Assembly (NCBI GenBank): GCA_964603255.1 | Contig: CAZRVA010000044.1 | Location: forward strand, 1-18,492 | Direction of reading: 5' to 3' | Length of the DNA stretch: 18,492 nucleotides | Origin: UBA6183 sp964603255 | Lineage (GTDB): Bacteria; Bacteroidota; Bacteroidia; UKL13-3 | Shown here: positions 1-6,505 of the stretch, in pieces | Position numbering within the stretch: position 1 is the first letter of the stretch | Layout: every line of letters begins with the position of its first letter | The notes under the pieces: model-generated | Told to the model about the DNA's origin: nothing | The model's input: the letters and a program-made list of their open reading frames with translations, nothing else | Database searches by the model: none | Made by a program: the position numbers and the translations under genes

Positions 1-1
1 G

Positions 2-724
2 CGTATTATTAAAAGCATTATTGATGTGCCTTCATTTAGCTTTGATAAGTTGAATACAGAAAAGGCGCAACTGGTAAACTTTAAATCAAACACCTTACCT
101 CAAGTACATATTGTTGATAGGTATTTGGATCCTGTTAAAAGTTTTGGCGTAACCAATGACGGCCAAGGATTGGATTATTTTATTCCTGATGATGTTGCTT
201 TGAGTGATGAATTAATAGAACTTACATCAAAACCTTACATTGCTGTTGCAATAGGTGCGCAGCACAGCACCAAGCGTTTGCCTACACAAAAACTCATTGA
301 TGTATGTAAAAACATCAACATCCATGTTGTTTTATTGGGTGGTAAGGAAGATGAAACCACAGGTAACGAGATTGCTAAACAAAGTGGTTCGCAAGTGATT
401 AATTTATCAGGTAAATTAAGTTTACATCAATCGGCTTTGGTGGTAAAGTTGGCACAAAAAGTAATTACCCACGATACCGGTTTAATGCACATTGCAGCTG
501 CATTTAAAAAGCCAATTATTTCTATTTGGGGAAATACCGTTCCAGAGTTTGGCATGACGCCCTATTACGGTAATTACAACATCAAACAACAGTTGTTTGA
601 AGTTAATAATTTATCGTGCCGACCATGTTCTAAAATTGGCTTTAAGGCTTGTCCTAAAACACATTTTAATTGTATGAATTTGCAGGATACAACGGCCATA
701 TCAGCGGCTGCAAACAAGCTATGA
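2..724 (+). CDS. Glycosyltransferase family 9 (heptosyltransferase-like), 5' end cut by window edge
   Basis: This is the C-terminal part of an ADP-heptose:LPS heptosyltransferase-type enzyme (GT9, GT-B fold). Such enzymes act on the inner face of the cytoplasmic membrane and add sugars to the lipopolysaccharide core. The reading frame is open to the first base, so the GTG at 26 is probably an internal valine and the true start lies outside the window. Visible family signatures are AIGAQHSTKRLP, which opens the nucleotide-sugar domain, the LLGGKED strand, and THDTGLMHIAAAFKKP, the typical donor-binding segment. A cysteine-rich tail (CRPCSKIG...CP...C) follows, as in many GT9 proteins. Roughly the last two thirds of a normal protein of about 340 residues is present. 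The sugar and acceptor cannot be read from the sequence. The hemoglobin gene follows on the same strand 60 bases later. Confidence 0.88.
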   Translation, partial: RIIKSIIDVPSFSFDKLNTEKAQLVNFKSNTLPQVHIVDRYLDPVKSFGVTNDGQGLDYFIPDDVALSDELIELTSKPYIAVAIGAQHSTKRLPTQKLIDVCKNINIHVVLLGGKEDETTGNEIAKQSGSQVINLSGKLSLHQSALVVKLAQKVITHDTGLMHIAAAFKKPIISIWGNTVPEFGMTPYYGNYNIKQQLFEVNNLSCRPCSKIGFKACPKTHFNCMNLQDTTAISAAANKL

Positions 725-730
725 TTTGAG

Positions 731-749
731 TCATAGCCAAATGCTATGA
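731..749. other. Small stem-loop between glycosyltransferase and hemoglobin genes
   Basis: A perfect 7-bp inverted repeat, TCATAGC and GCTATGA, is separated by CAAAT directly after the glycosyltransferase stop codon. No T-run follows on either strand, so it is a poor candidate for an intrinsic terminator. It could protect the 3' end of the mRNA or be chance in AT-rich DNA. Confidence 0.25.
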
Positions 750-784
750 TATAGCTTAACCTTGCACTGCATTTTATAACAACA

Positions 785-1165
785 ATGGCTGATATACTTA
801 CCACACACGATATAGAAAAACTAGTAAATACATTTTACGATAACATAAAAAAAGATGAATTGCTTGCGCCAATTTTTGCTTTACGAATTAGTGATGAACA
901 ATGGCCAGTTCATTTAGAAAAGATGTATCGTTTTTGGGGAAGTATTTTACTGCACACACAAAATTATAGTGGCAGTCCTTTTGATAAACACATAGGCTTA
1001 CCTATTGATGGAACTCATTTTAAACAATGGATTGAATTGTTTTATAAAACCATCGACCAACTTTTTGAAGGAGATGTAGCCGACACTGCGAAAGAACGCG
1101 CAGCAAACATTGCACGTATTTTTGAGTTTAAACTCTCTACACTAAAAAATCGCGAAGTACAATAA
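785..1165 (+). CDS. Group III truncated hemoglobin
   Basis: A 126-residue 2-over-2 globin of the trHb3 class, a soluble cytoplasmic heme protein. Group III globins bind oxygen or nitric oxide and are linked to protection from nitrosative stress or to oxygen handling in some bacteria. That role is family knowledge and is not shown here. The family pattern is complete: FYDNI near residues 17-21 with Tyr18 as the likely B10 distal tyrosine, the Trp40-His43 and FWGSILL segment (50-56), FDKHIGLPI with His69 as the likely proximal heme ligand, and HFKQW with Trp82 in helix G. The length is typical for the family. The ATG at 785 gives a normal N-terminus. No clear promoter was found in the 60 bases upstream, so it may be co-transcribed with the glycosyltransferase or have its own weak promoter. 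Confidence 0.9.
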   Translation: MADILTTHDIEKLVNTFYDNIKKDELLAPIFALRISDEQWPVHLEKMYRFWGSILLHTQNYSGSPFDKHIGLPIDGTHFKQWIELFYKTIDQLFEGDVADTAKERAANIARIFEFKLSTLKNREVQ

Positions 1166-1336
1166 AGGTTAAACCACTTTTAAAACCTCAGATTTTTAAC
1201 GCAGAGGTTTGCAAATATTCTTGCGGAGATTTGAGCATGGTTGATTTTAGAGATTGAGTTACACAAAGCAACGCCTTCGGCATTGGGAAGGGGTTAACTT
1301 GGTATTAGTTTATTTTAAAACGAATGATTAATAATC
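1166..1336. other. Intergenic region with degenerate short repeats, no gene seen
   Basis: This gap lies between the converging hemoglobin and sugar-transferase genes. It holds a 7-bp inverted repeat (AAACCTC / GAGGTTT, about 1181-1208) with a 14-base loop. It also holds two imperfect copies of a GCRGAGRTTTG-type motif 22 bases apart (1201 and 1223), and a GCC-TTC-GGC mini-hairpin at 1273-1281. It is somewhat richer in G and C than its surroundings. No strong terminator with a T-run was found for either gene. Confidence 0.4.
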
Positions 1337-2749
1337 TTATTTACCGCGGCCCTGAACAATGGTTTTTACCGTGTAAATCATAATCCTGAAATCCATGGCT
1401 AAGCTCATGTTTTCGATGTATAAAATGTCAAATTTTAGGCGCTCAATCATCTGTTCAATGTTTTCGGCATAACCGTATTTTACCATCCCCCAAGAGGTAA
1501 TACCCGGACGAACACGTTGCAAATGTTTATAATGAGGTGCAACTGGCATAATCTGGTCGATAAAAAATTGACGCTCCGGACGTGGTCCTACCAAACTCAT
1601 ATCGCCCACCAATACGTTATAAAACTGCGGAATTTCGTCTAATCTGTATTTGCGTAATGTGCGCCCAATATTGGTTATTCTTTTATCTTCTTTTGATGAA
1701 AGTGCTGGTCCGTTAGCCTCGGCATTTACCACCATGGTGCGGTATTTAATAATGCTAAATGGCTTACCATGCAATCCTATGCGCGTTTGTTTAAAAAACA
1801 CTGGCCCATCTGATGTGGCTTTAACTGCAATAGCCAATAACAAATAAAGTGGCGATAGCACAATTAAAACAGAGAATGAATCCACCACATCAATCAAACG
1901 TTTTAACACCATTTGCCAGTTAGGCATTATTTGGTGATTAATTTCGATAAGCGCTGTACCTAATACGTTTTGCATTTTCACACTACCACTTACCACATCA
2001 AACAAATCAGGTACAATTTTTATAATTACGGGTTCATCTTCCAACAAATTATTTACGGCCGTAATTTCTCTGTGTTTGGTTGATTCAAGTGCTATAATTA
2101 CTTCCTCAATTTCGTTTTTCTTTATTAAATCGGGTAGTTGGGTGTAATGCCCCAAATGCGGTAAAACATCTTTTAAATTGTCAGACTCCGTAACATTTAC
2201 ATATCCTTCCAAAAGGTATCCTTGTAAGTCTTTTCCCGATTGTAATTCTTTAACCAAATCAACAGCAATAGTATTGCTACCCACCACAATGGTTTTAAAC
2301 CCAATTTTACGTGCGTTAATTAGTTTTTTGATTTGTGTAGCCATCAAAATGCGGCCAAAGGTGGTTATTGCGAAGTGTAATAAAAACAGCGTGAGTAAAG
2401 TTTTGTAGTACACTTCATATGATTTTACTTCATCATCAAGCAATAGTGTAAAAAACAAAATCACTACACCAAGCGCTGTAATCGAAAATGTTCTTGATAT
2501 CTCTTTAATACGTGATTTGCGCCACACATCGGCATAAGCACTAGAAAGGGTGTATAAAATAACCCAATACATCGGCACTGCAATTAATCCTAGATACAAG
2601 TTGCTGTTGGCTTCAAACGGGATATCGTAACCAAACTTATCTGGTTCAACAAAAACTTTGCGGTAGGCAAAGAAACTAAACCAGGCAATCATGGCCGTAG
2701 TAAAATCAACCAAAATAAATGGTATGGTATGTCTTCTTAGCTTTATCAC
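1337..2749 (-). CDS. Polyprenyl-phosphate sugar-1-phosphate transferase (WcaJ/PssY-type initiating transferase)
   Basis: This membrane enzyme transfers a sugar 1-phosphate from a nucleotide sugar to undecaprenyl phosphate, the first step of exopolysaccharide or O-glycan assembly at the inner membrane. The 470 residues show the large-form layout: four N-terminal membrane segments (about 10-30, 50-70, 88-104, 118-134), a central nucleotide-binding-like domain (about 150-250), then a membrane hairpin (283-309) and the catalytic sugar-transferase domain. Catalytic-domain signatures are KRLIDV (283), GPVFFKQTRIG (315-325), KYRTM (335-339), the acidic pair Asp371-Glu372 in LDEIPQ, and GDMSLVGPRPER (382-393). 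The start is a GTG whose first bases overlap the stop of the upstream lipoprotein gene (GTGA), so translation is probably coupled. The sugar transferred is unknown. The family is certain. Confidence 0.93.
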   Translation of the reverse strand: MIKLRRHTIPFILVDFTTAMIAWFSFFAYRKVFVEPDKFGYDIPFEANSNLYLGLIAVPMYWVILYTLSSAYADVWRKSRIKEISRTFSITALGVVILFFTLLLDDEVKSYEVYYKTLLTLFLLHFAITTFGRILMATQIKKLINARKIGFKTIVVGSNTIAVDLVKELQSGKDLQGYLLEGYVNVTESDNLKDVLPHLGHYTQLPDLIKKNEIEEVIIALESTKHREITAVNNLLEDEPVIIKIVPDLFDVVSGSVKMQNVLGTALIEINHQIMPNWQMVLKRLIDVVDSFSVLIVLSPLYLLLAIAVKATSDGPVFFKQTRIGLHGKPFSIIKYRTMVVNAEANGPALSSKEDKRITNIGRTLRKYRLDEIPQFYNVLVGDMSLVGPRPERQFFIDQIMPVAPHYKHLQRVRPGITSWGMVKYGYAENIEQMIERLKFDILYIENMSLAMDFRIMIYTVKTIVQGRGK

Positions 2750-3618
2750 CCTTCAATTAATTTTACATTGTCAATAATAATACGTGGTCTTGGTGAACCT
2801 TTTGATCTGTATACCTCAATGTAAATTTTATATTCGGTGTTGTTAGGATTAGCCGCCACCTCATCAGATAAATTAATGTAAACTTTATTCCATCCGTTGG
2901 TAGGGAACGCATTAAACAAAGGTATTTGTTTTACACCTGTGGCCAGATTAGCAAACATACCTATGTATAAAATAACATCAGAGTTGTAATCCATTTCGAG
3001 CATTGAAGGTAAATTCCTTCCGGCTAAAATATATGGGTCAGTAGTGATTAACCTGAAATAATCAGTGCTGTCGGTAAGTAAAATCATACCCGAATTTTTG
3101 CCTTGGGTGCGGGCACTGTCACCGCTATTCACATATACGATGGTATCACCGGGCATGGTGTAAAACTTGGTAAACCTTAGTCCAACACGATCAAAATCCT
3201 CAATAAATTTAAACTGTGTACGTGGTGCATATTTAAACACCGGAATGATGGTGTCTATTTTCTCCGGTTGGGCATCTATGGTAAAATATGCACGTGTTAG
3301 AAGTGGATTTGGCATACGCTCATAATCTTGTCCGGTTTTTAAAATACCGGCATCAATACCAATCTCCACAGGTCCTTTCTTTTGTATAGGAATTAGAGCC
3401 GGAATACCAAATGAGCCAACAACACTACCATTGTCGTAAACCCATGCATCAACAATTTTAGACGTGCTGTCACCCTGACTGCCATCAATAGCGGTCTCAA
3501 ACTTGTAACCTGGTATATAGACATAACTCGGAACGATTACCTCGTTATCAAAAACTTTACACTGTGAAAACAGCGATGCAAAAATGGCTGCTATAATTAC
3601 GCTAAAGGTGTTTTTCAT
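2746..3618 (-). CDS. Lipoprotein with two beta-rich domains, upstream partner of the sugar transferase
   Basis: A 290-residue predicted lipoprotein of unknown function. The N-terminus has a hydrophobic signal ending in the lipobox LFSQC, with Cys20 as the likely lipidated residue. No retention signal could be judged, so inner or outer membrane placement is open. Residues about 30-130 look like a beta-sandwich, including a DAWVYDNGSVVGSF strand pair and a GPVEIGIDAGI segment. Residues about 135-290 begin with FIEDFDRVG and end with a beta-rich segment (NGWNKVYINL ... IIIDNVKLIEG) resembling jelly-roll, carbohydrate-binding-like folds. From memory, similar proteins recur in Bacteroidota beside large initiating sugar transferases. 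That is recollection and was not checked by search. The stop overlaps the transferase start by four bases. The ATG at 3618 directly precedes a convincing signal peptide. Confidence 0.8.
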   Translation of the reverse strand: MKNTFSVIIAAIFASLFSQCKVFDNEVIVPSYVYIPGYKFETAIDGSQGDSTSKIVDAWVYDNGSVVGSFGIPALIPIQKKGPVEIGIDAGILKTGQDYERMPNPLLTRAYFTIDAQPEKIDTIIPVFKYAPRTQFKFIEDFDRVGLRFTKFYTMPGDTIVYVNSGDSARTQGKNSGMILLTDSTDYFRLITTDPYILAGRNLPSMLEMDYNSDVILYIGMFANLATGVKQIPLFNAFPTNGWNKVYINLSDEVAANPNNTEYKIYIEVYRSKGSPRPRIIIDNVKLIEG

Positions 3619-3620
3619 GA

Positions 3621-3678
3621 ATACGTTAAAACAAAAGTATTAATTTTTGGCCATACTTTGGCCTACATTTTAACGTAT
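3621..3678. repeat. Perfect 11-bp inverted repeat with nested hairpin and promoter-like element
   Basis: ATACGTTAAAA at 3621-3631 and its exact reverse complement TTTTAACGTAT at 3668-3678 bracket the gap between the oxidoreductase and lipoprotein genes. Inside lies a second inverted repeat, GGCCA-TACTT-TGGCC (3649-3663). Adjoining the start-codon-side arm, the minus strand reads TACTTTTG (3639 down to 3632), an exact match to the Bacteroidota -7 element TAnnTTTG. No TTTG -33 element sits at normal spacing. No T-run follows either hairpin, so an operator or leader structure is more likely than a terminator. Confidence 0.55.
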
Positions 3679-3685
3679 AGACAAC

Positions 3686-4630
3686 TTATCCATTGTAATC
3701 GAACAATGTACTAGGATACATTTTTTCAATTACCTGATAAGCAATGCGTAAGTTTTGGTAAGATTGATGTGTATCTTGGGTCATACGTTGCCTGCTTAAT
3801 ATACTTTGAGCAAAATATTCAAGTTCTAGCTTTACCACATCTTGTTTACGGTTGTTTTTAGGAATGATTTCTTGATGAACCATTTCGTTATTGTCGTCTT
3901 TAACCAAACGGGTAATATCAAAATCATTCAACCCCATTCCTATACATTCGCCTTTTTGGTATGCTTTAATGTAGCTGCCCTCACCATTATTAAAGTTACC
4001 ACAAATTAAAGTTGCCACACAAGCGTTTTCAAACTCCAACCGCACGTTTACAAAATCGGTGTACGAGTTAAAAACTGCGGCACCATTGGCCACTACTTTT
4101 TTTACGTTTGATCCAATAATATGTGTAAGTAAATCGATATCGCTCAGTATCATTCCAAAAATCATAGAGTCGTTACTTACACTTAATACTTTGTTTTGAT
4201 AACGTTTAAGCTCTACATAGTTGGGGCGTTTCACCATGCGTTTAAATGTTTTTAAATCGGGATGAAACTTGTCTTCGTGCAGAATTCTGATGTTTACATT
4301 GGCTTCAATAGCAAGCTCGCTTAGTTGTTTGGCTTCGCGAATATCTTCACTTAATAAACCATTTAATAAAACATGTTTTGATTTTCTGATGGCCTGAGTT
4401 GCATACCTGAAGTGCGTACCAACAGGCGATAAAATATCTATGGCATCTACCTCATCAAGCAAGGTGTTTAAATCGGTGTAGTGTTTAAGATTATTTTCGG
4501 CAGCAAAGCTTTGCGCGATGGTTGCAGAGTGGTCGAAAAAACCTACCAACTCGAAATCCGGTATTTGCAAAAACTGAGCAGCGTGTCGCTTACCCATTTC
4601 ATTTGCGCCTATAATTCCAATTTTAATCAT
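3686..4630 (-). CDS. Divergent Gfo/Idh/MocA-family protein lacking the EKP catalytic motif
   Basis: A 314-residue protein with the family's NAD(P)-binding Rossmann fold (GIIGANEMGKRH from residue 5, then FELVGFFD) and a C-terminal beta domain. Members are usually sugar or inositol dehydrogenases. The normal EKP motif, which supplies a catalytic lysine, is replaced: the sequence reads KHVLLNGLLSE at 85-95, with NGL where EKP belongs. The later H-D-I-D motif reads S-D-I-D (163-166), losing the histidine. It may therefore bind a nucleotide without doing normal dehydrogenase chemistry. The frame continues upstream to 4738, but those extra 36 codons encode a hydrophobic run followed by basic residues unlike the family, so the ATG at 4630 is preferred; an ATG at 4636 is also possible. 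It lies 67 bases upstream of the lipoprotein gene on the same strand, suggesting a shared glycan-related operon. Confidence 0.85.
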   Translation of the reverse strand: MIKIGIIGANEMGKRHAAQFLQIPDFELVGFFDHSATIAQSFAAENNLKHYTDLNTLLDEVDAIDILSPVGTHFRYATQAIRKSKHVLLNGLLSEDIREAKQLSELAIEANVNIRILHEDKFHPDLKTFKRMVKRPNYVELKRYQNKVLSVSNDSMIFGMILSDIDLLTHIIGSNVKKVVANGAAVFNSYTDFVNVRLEFENACVATLICGNFNNGEGSYIKAYQKGECIGMGLNDFDITRLVKDDNNEMVHQEIIPKNNRKQDVVKLELEYFAQSILSRQRMTQDTHQSYQNLRIAYQVIEKMYPSTLFDYNG

Positions 4631-4815
4631 AACCATTTTTGATGCACTACGAAGATATGTGCGCAGGTATTGCTTGATTTTTGGAGTTATACCTTTTATT
4701 AACAGAAATATAAAAATCAAACACAATAAACTGTACACTACTAAATTTATGAGAACTTAAATGTTAAAATTACATGTATATATATTGTGTGAAGTAAGTC
4801 ATATTTGCTTCTGAT

Positions 4816-5472
4816 ATGTTGAAGCACGAAGATTCATATAAAAATAAAGGCGCCAGGAAAAAGCTGGTAGAACTACTTGCAGAGAAGGGTATAACAGATA
4901 AAGGTGTGTTAAATGCCATGTTAAAAATACCGCGTCATTTCTTTTTTGATAAGACATTTGAAAGCCATGCTTATGAAGACAAGGCTTTTCCGATAGGAGA
5001 GGGGCAAACCATTTCTCAACCATACACTGTTGCCTACCAAACACAACTATTACACGTACATAAAAACGATAAAGTACTTGAAATAGGCACCGGAAGTGGG
5101 TATCAAACTTGTGTGCTAGCCGAGTTAGGTGCTAATGTATTTAGTATAGAAAGGCATGAGTCTTTATCTAAAAAAGCGGGTGTAATGCTTAAACATTTTG
5201 GCTACAAGGCTAATTTATTGTGTGGCGATGGCACCAAAGGCTGGCCCGATGAAGCTCCGTTTAATAAGATTATTGTTACAGCAGGGGCGCCTGTTGTTCC
5301 AAAACAATTGGCTGCACAATTAGCTATTGGTGGTATAATGGTTATTCCTGTTGGCGATGAGAAGGTTCAACAAATGTTAACCATTGTACGTAAATCAGAA
5401 AAATCTTTCGAAAAAATTGTAATGGACAACTTTAAGTTTGTGCCATTAATTGGTGAGCATGGGTGGAAATAG
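4816..5472 (+). CDS. pcm: Protein-L-isoaspartate O-methyltransferase
   Basis: A cytoplasmic repair enzyme. It methylates L-isoaspartyl residues, formed by damage to Asn and Asp in aging proteins, with S-adenosylmethionine, so that they can revert to normal aspartate. The 218 residues match the bacterial family length. Signatures in order are IPRHFFF (38-44), the substrate-side loop GEGQTISQPYTVA (61-73), the SAM-binding motif LEIGTGSGYQT (88-98), an acidic residue in SIERHE for the ribose, CGDGTKGW (136-143), and the IIVTAGAP strand (152-159). The gene diverges from the oxidoreductase, with 185 bases between their preferred starts. The 3' end has no strong terminator; a weak AAAAAG / CTTTTT hairpin lies about 115 bases downstream. 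Confidence 0.95.
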   Translation: MLKHEDSYKNKGARKKLVELLAEKGITDKGVLNAMLKIPRHFFFDKTFESHAYEDKAFPIGEGQTISQPYTVAYQTQLLHVHKNDKVLEIGTGSGYQTCVLAELGANVFSIERHESLSKKAGVMLKHFGYKANLLCGDGTKGWPDEAPFNKIIVTAGAPVVPKQLAAQLAIGGIMVIPVGDEKVQQMLTIVRKSEKSFEKIVMDNFKFVPLIGEHGWK

Positions 5473-5609
5473 TGGGTGTTTTGGGGTGATATTTACATTA
5501 AAATAAATCACACTTAAACACACTATTCACAAATTGTAAACAAAAATAAACACAGCCTTAGCCTTTGTAAATTAAGGTGCTTGAGTTAAAAAGTGATGCT
5601 TTTTGAATG

Positions 5610-5626
5610 GTTTTAAACATTAAAAC
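5610..5626. promoter_or_regulatory. Candidate operator: 7-bp inverted repeat upstream of the outer-membrane protein promoter
   Basis: GTTTTAA-ACA-TTAAAAC is a perfect inverted repeat with a 3-base centre. It lies about 50 bases upstream of the -7 element of the outer-membrane protein gene, a spacing that would suit an activator site. It is AT-rich, so chance cannot be excluded. Confidence 0.3.
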
Positions 5627-5674
5627 ATAAAGTTGATTTTAGACAGCTTGATGATAATGTAAAAAAATGCCCTA

Positions 5675-5682
5675 TATCTTTG
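5675..5682 (+). promoter_or_regulatory. Bacteroidota-type -7 promoter element for the outer-membrane protein gene
   Basis: TATCTTTG matches the TAnnTTTG consensus exactly and lies 34 bases before the ATG, leaving a plausible leader of roughly 28 bases. The -33 element is weak: the nearest TTG (5648-5650) leaves a 24-base spacer, longer than the usual 19-21. Confidence 0.55.
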
Positions 5683-5716
5683 TGATGTTAATCAAAACAA
5701 AAAAACTTTTCAACTT

Positions 5717-6412
5717 ATGAAAAAATTATTTTTATCGTTAGCATTAGTTGCAGCAGGTGTTGCAGCTCAAGCTCAAATTGGAAGTGGATCATTAATGTTA
5801 GGTGGTAGTCTGGGTTTCTCATCAACTGGTGGTGGTGAAGCTAAATTTACTCCCGGTGGAGGAGGGGCTTCAGTAACTAATGATTTAACTGCGAGGTCAA
5901 ATTGGAATTTCTCACCAACTATTGGTTATTTCTTAAATGATAATCTTGCTGTTGGTTTAAGATTAGGTTTAGGCGGAACAAACCGCGGACAAGTTACTAC
6001 TGCTGATGGTAAAACAACCGAAAACGTTTCATCATTTGATTTAGGTGTTGAAGTATTTGGCCGCTATTACAAAGAGTTAGGAAGTAGCTTTTACTTCTTT
6101 GTAGACGGTGGTTTAGGTTTTACAAGCGCTTCATGGACAGATAAAACGCAAGATGGACTTGATAAGCTAAAAGATGATGACAAGAATTCATTGTCAAGTT
6201 TTGGTTTAAATGTTGCTCCTGGTGTTGCTTTCTTCCCAACAGAAAAATGGGGTATCGATTTAACTTTAAATCGTTTGGTAGGCTTTAATATGAACTCTAC
6301 TACTGTTGAGGCTCCAAACAATGGTGGTAAAACAGAAATATCAACAACAGACTTTGGTATTGGCGCTGGTTTTATGCCAACTTTAGGTTTACATTACTAC
6401 ATGGGTAAATAA
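5717..6412 (+). CDS. Outer-membrane beta-barrel protein
   Basis: A 231-residue secreted protein. A Sec signal peptide fills residues 1-19, with likely cleavage in AQA-Q. The mature part alternates glycine-rich, aromatic beta-strands with polar turns: FSPTIGYFLNDNLAVGLRLGLG, FDLGVEVFGRYYKEL, FYFFVDGGLGF, FGLNVAPGVAFFPTEKWGIDLTL, and a last strand ending LGLHYYMGK. That pattern fits the small outer-membrane barrel families (OMP_b-brl type, eight to ten strands) common in Bacteroidota. Turns are rich in Gly, Thr and Asn, and the lysine/aspartate-rich insert at about 143-158 would be an extracellular loop. Function is unknown; such proteins are often abundant structural porin-like or adhesion proteins. 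It has its own -7 element and a strong terminator, so it is likely a single-gene, well-expressed unit. Confidence 0.85.
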   Translation: MKKLFLSLALVAAGVAAQAQIGSGSLMLGGSLGFSSTGGGEAKFTPGGGGASVTNDLTARSNWNFSPTIGYFLNDNLAVGLRLGLGGTNRGQVTTADGKTTENVSSFDLGVEVFGRYYKELGSSFYFFVDGGLGFTSASWTDKTQDGLDKLKDDDKNSLSSFGLNVAPGVAFFPTEKWGIDLTLNRLVGFNMNSTTVEAPNNGGKTEISTTDFGIGAGFMPTLGLHYYMGK

Positions 6413-6433
6413 TCCATTAATAATAATCAAACG

Positions 6434-6470
6434 AAATCCCGCTTTGCACATGTTAAGCGGGATTTTTTGT
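6434..6470 (+). terminator. Strong intrinsic terminator after the outer-membrane protein gene
   Basis: The arms AAATCCCGCTT (6434-6444) and AAGCGGGATTT (6455-6465) pair perfectly over 11 bp with a 10-base loop, and the run of six T ends at 6468. It starts 22 bases after the stop codon. The converging recG gene ends 36 bases further on and may share it, although the T-run on that strand is poorer. Confidence 0.92.
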
Positions 6471-6505
6471 TTAATAAATTTATTGGTTGATATAAATTTA
6501 CTCTA

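Noticed and set aside
4631..4738. A 36-residue hydrophobic N-terminal extension that would make the oxidoreductase a membrane protein
   Set aside because: The extension is unlike the family, and a normal family N-terminus (MIKIGIIGANEMG) begins at the ATG at 4630. It is more likely untranslated AT-rich upstream DNA.
5586..5605. AAAAAG / CTTTTT hairpin as the terminator of pcm
   Set aside because: Only a 6-bp stem with one G-C pair and far from the stop codon; not convincing.
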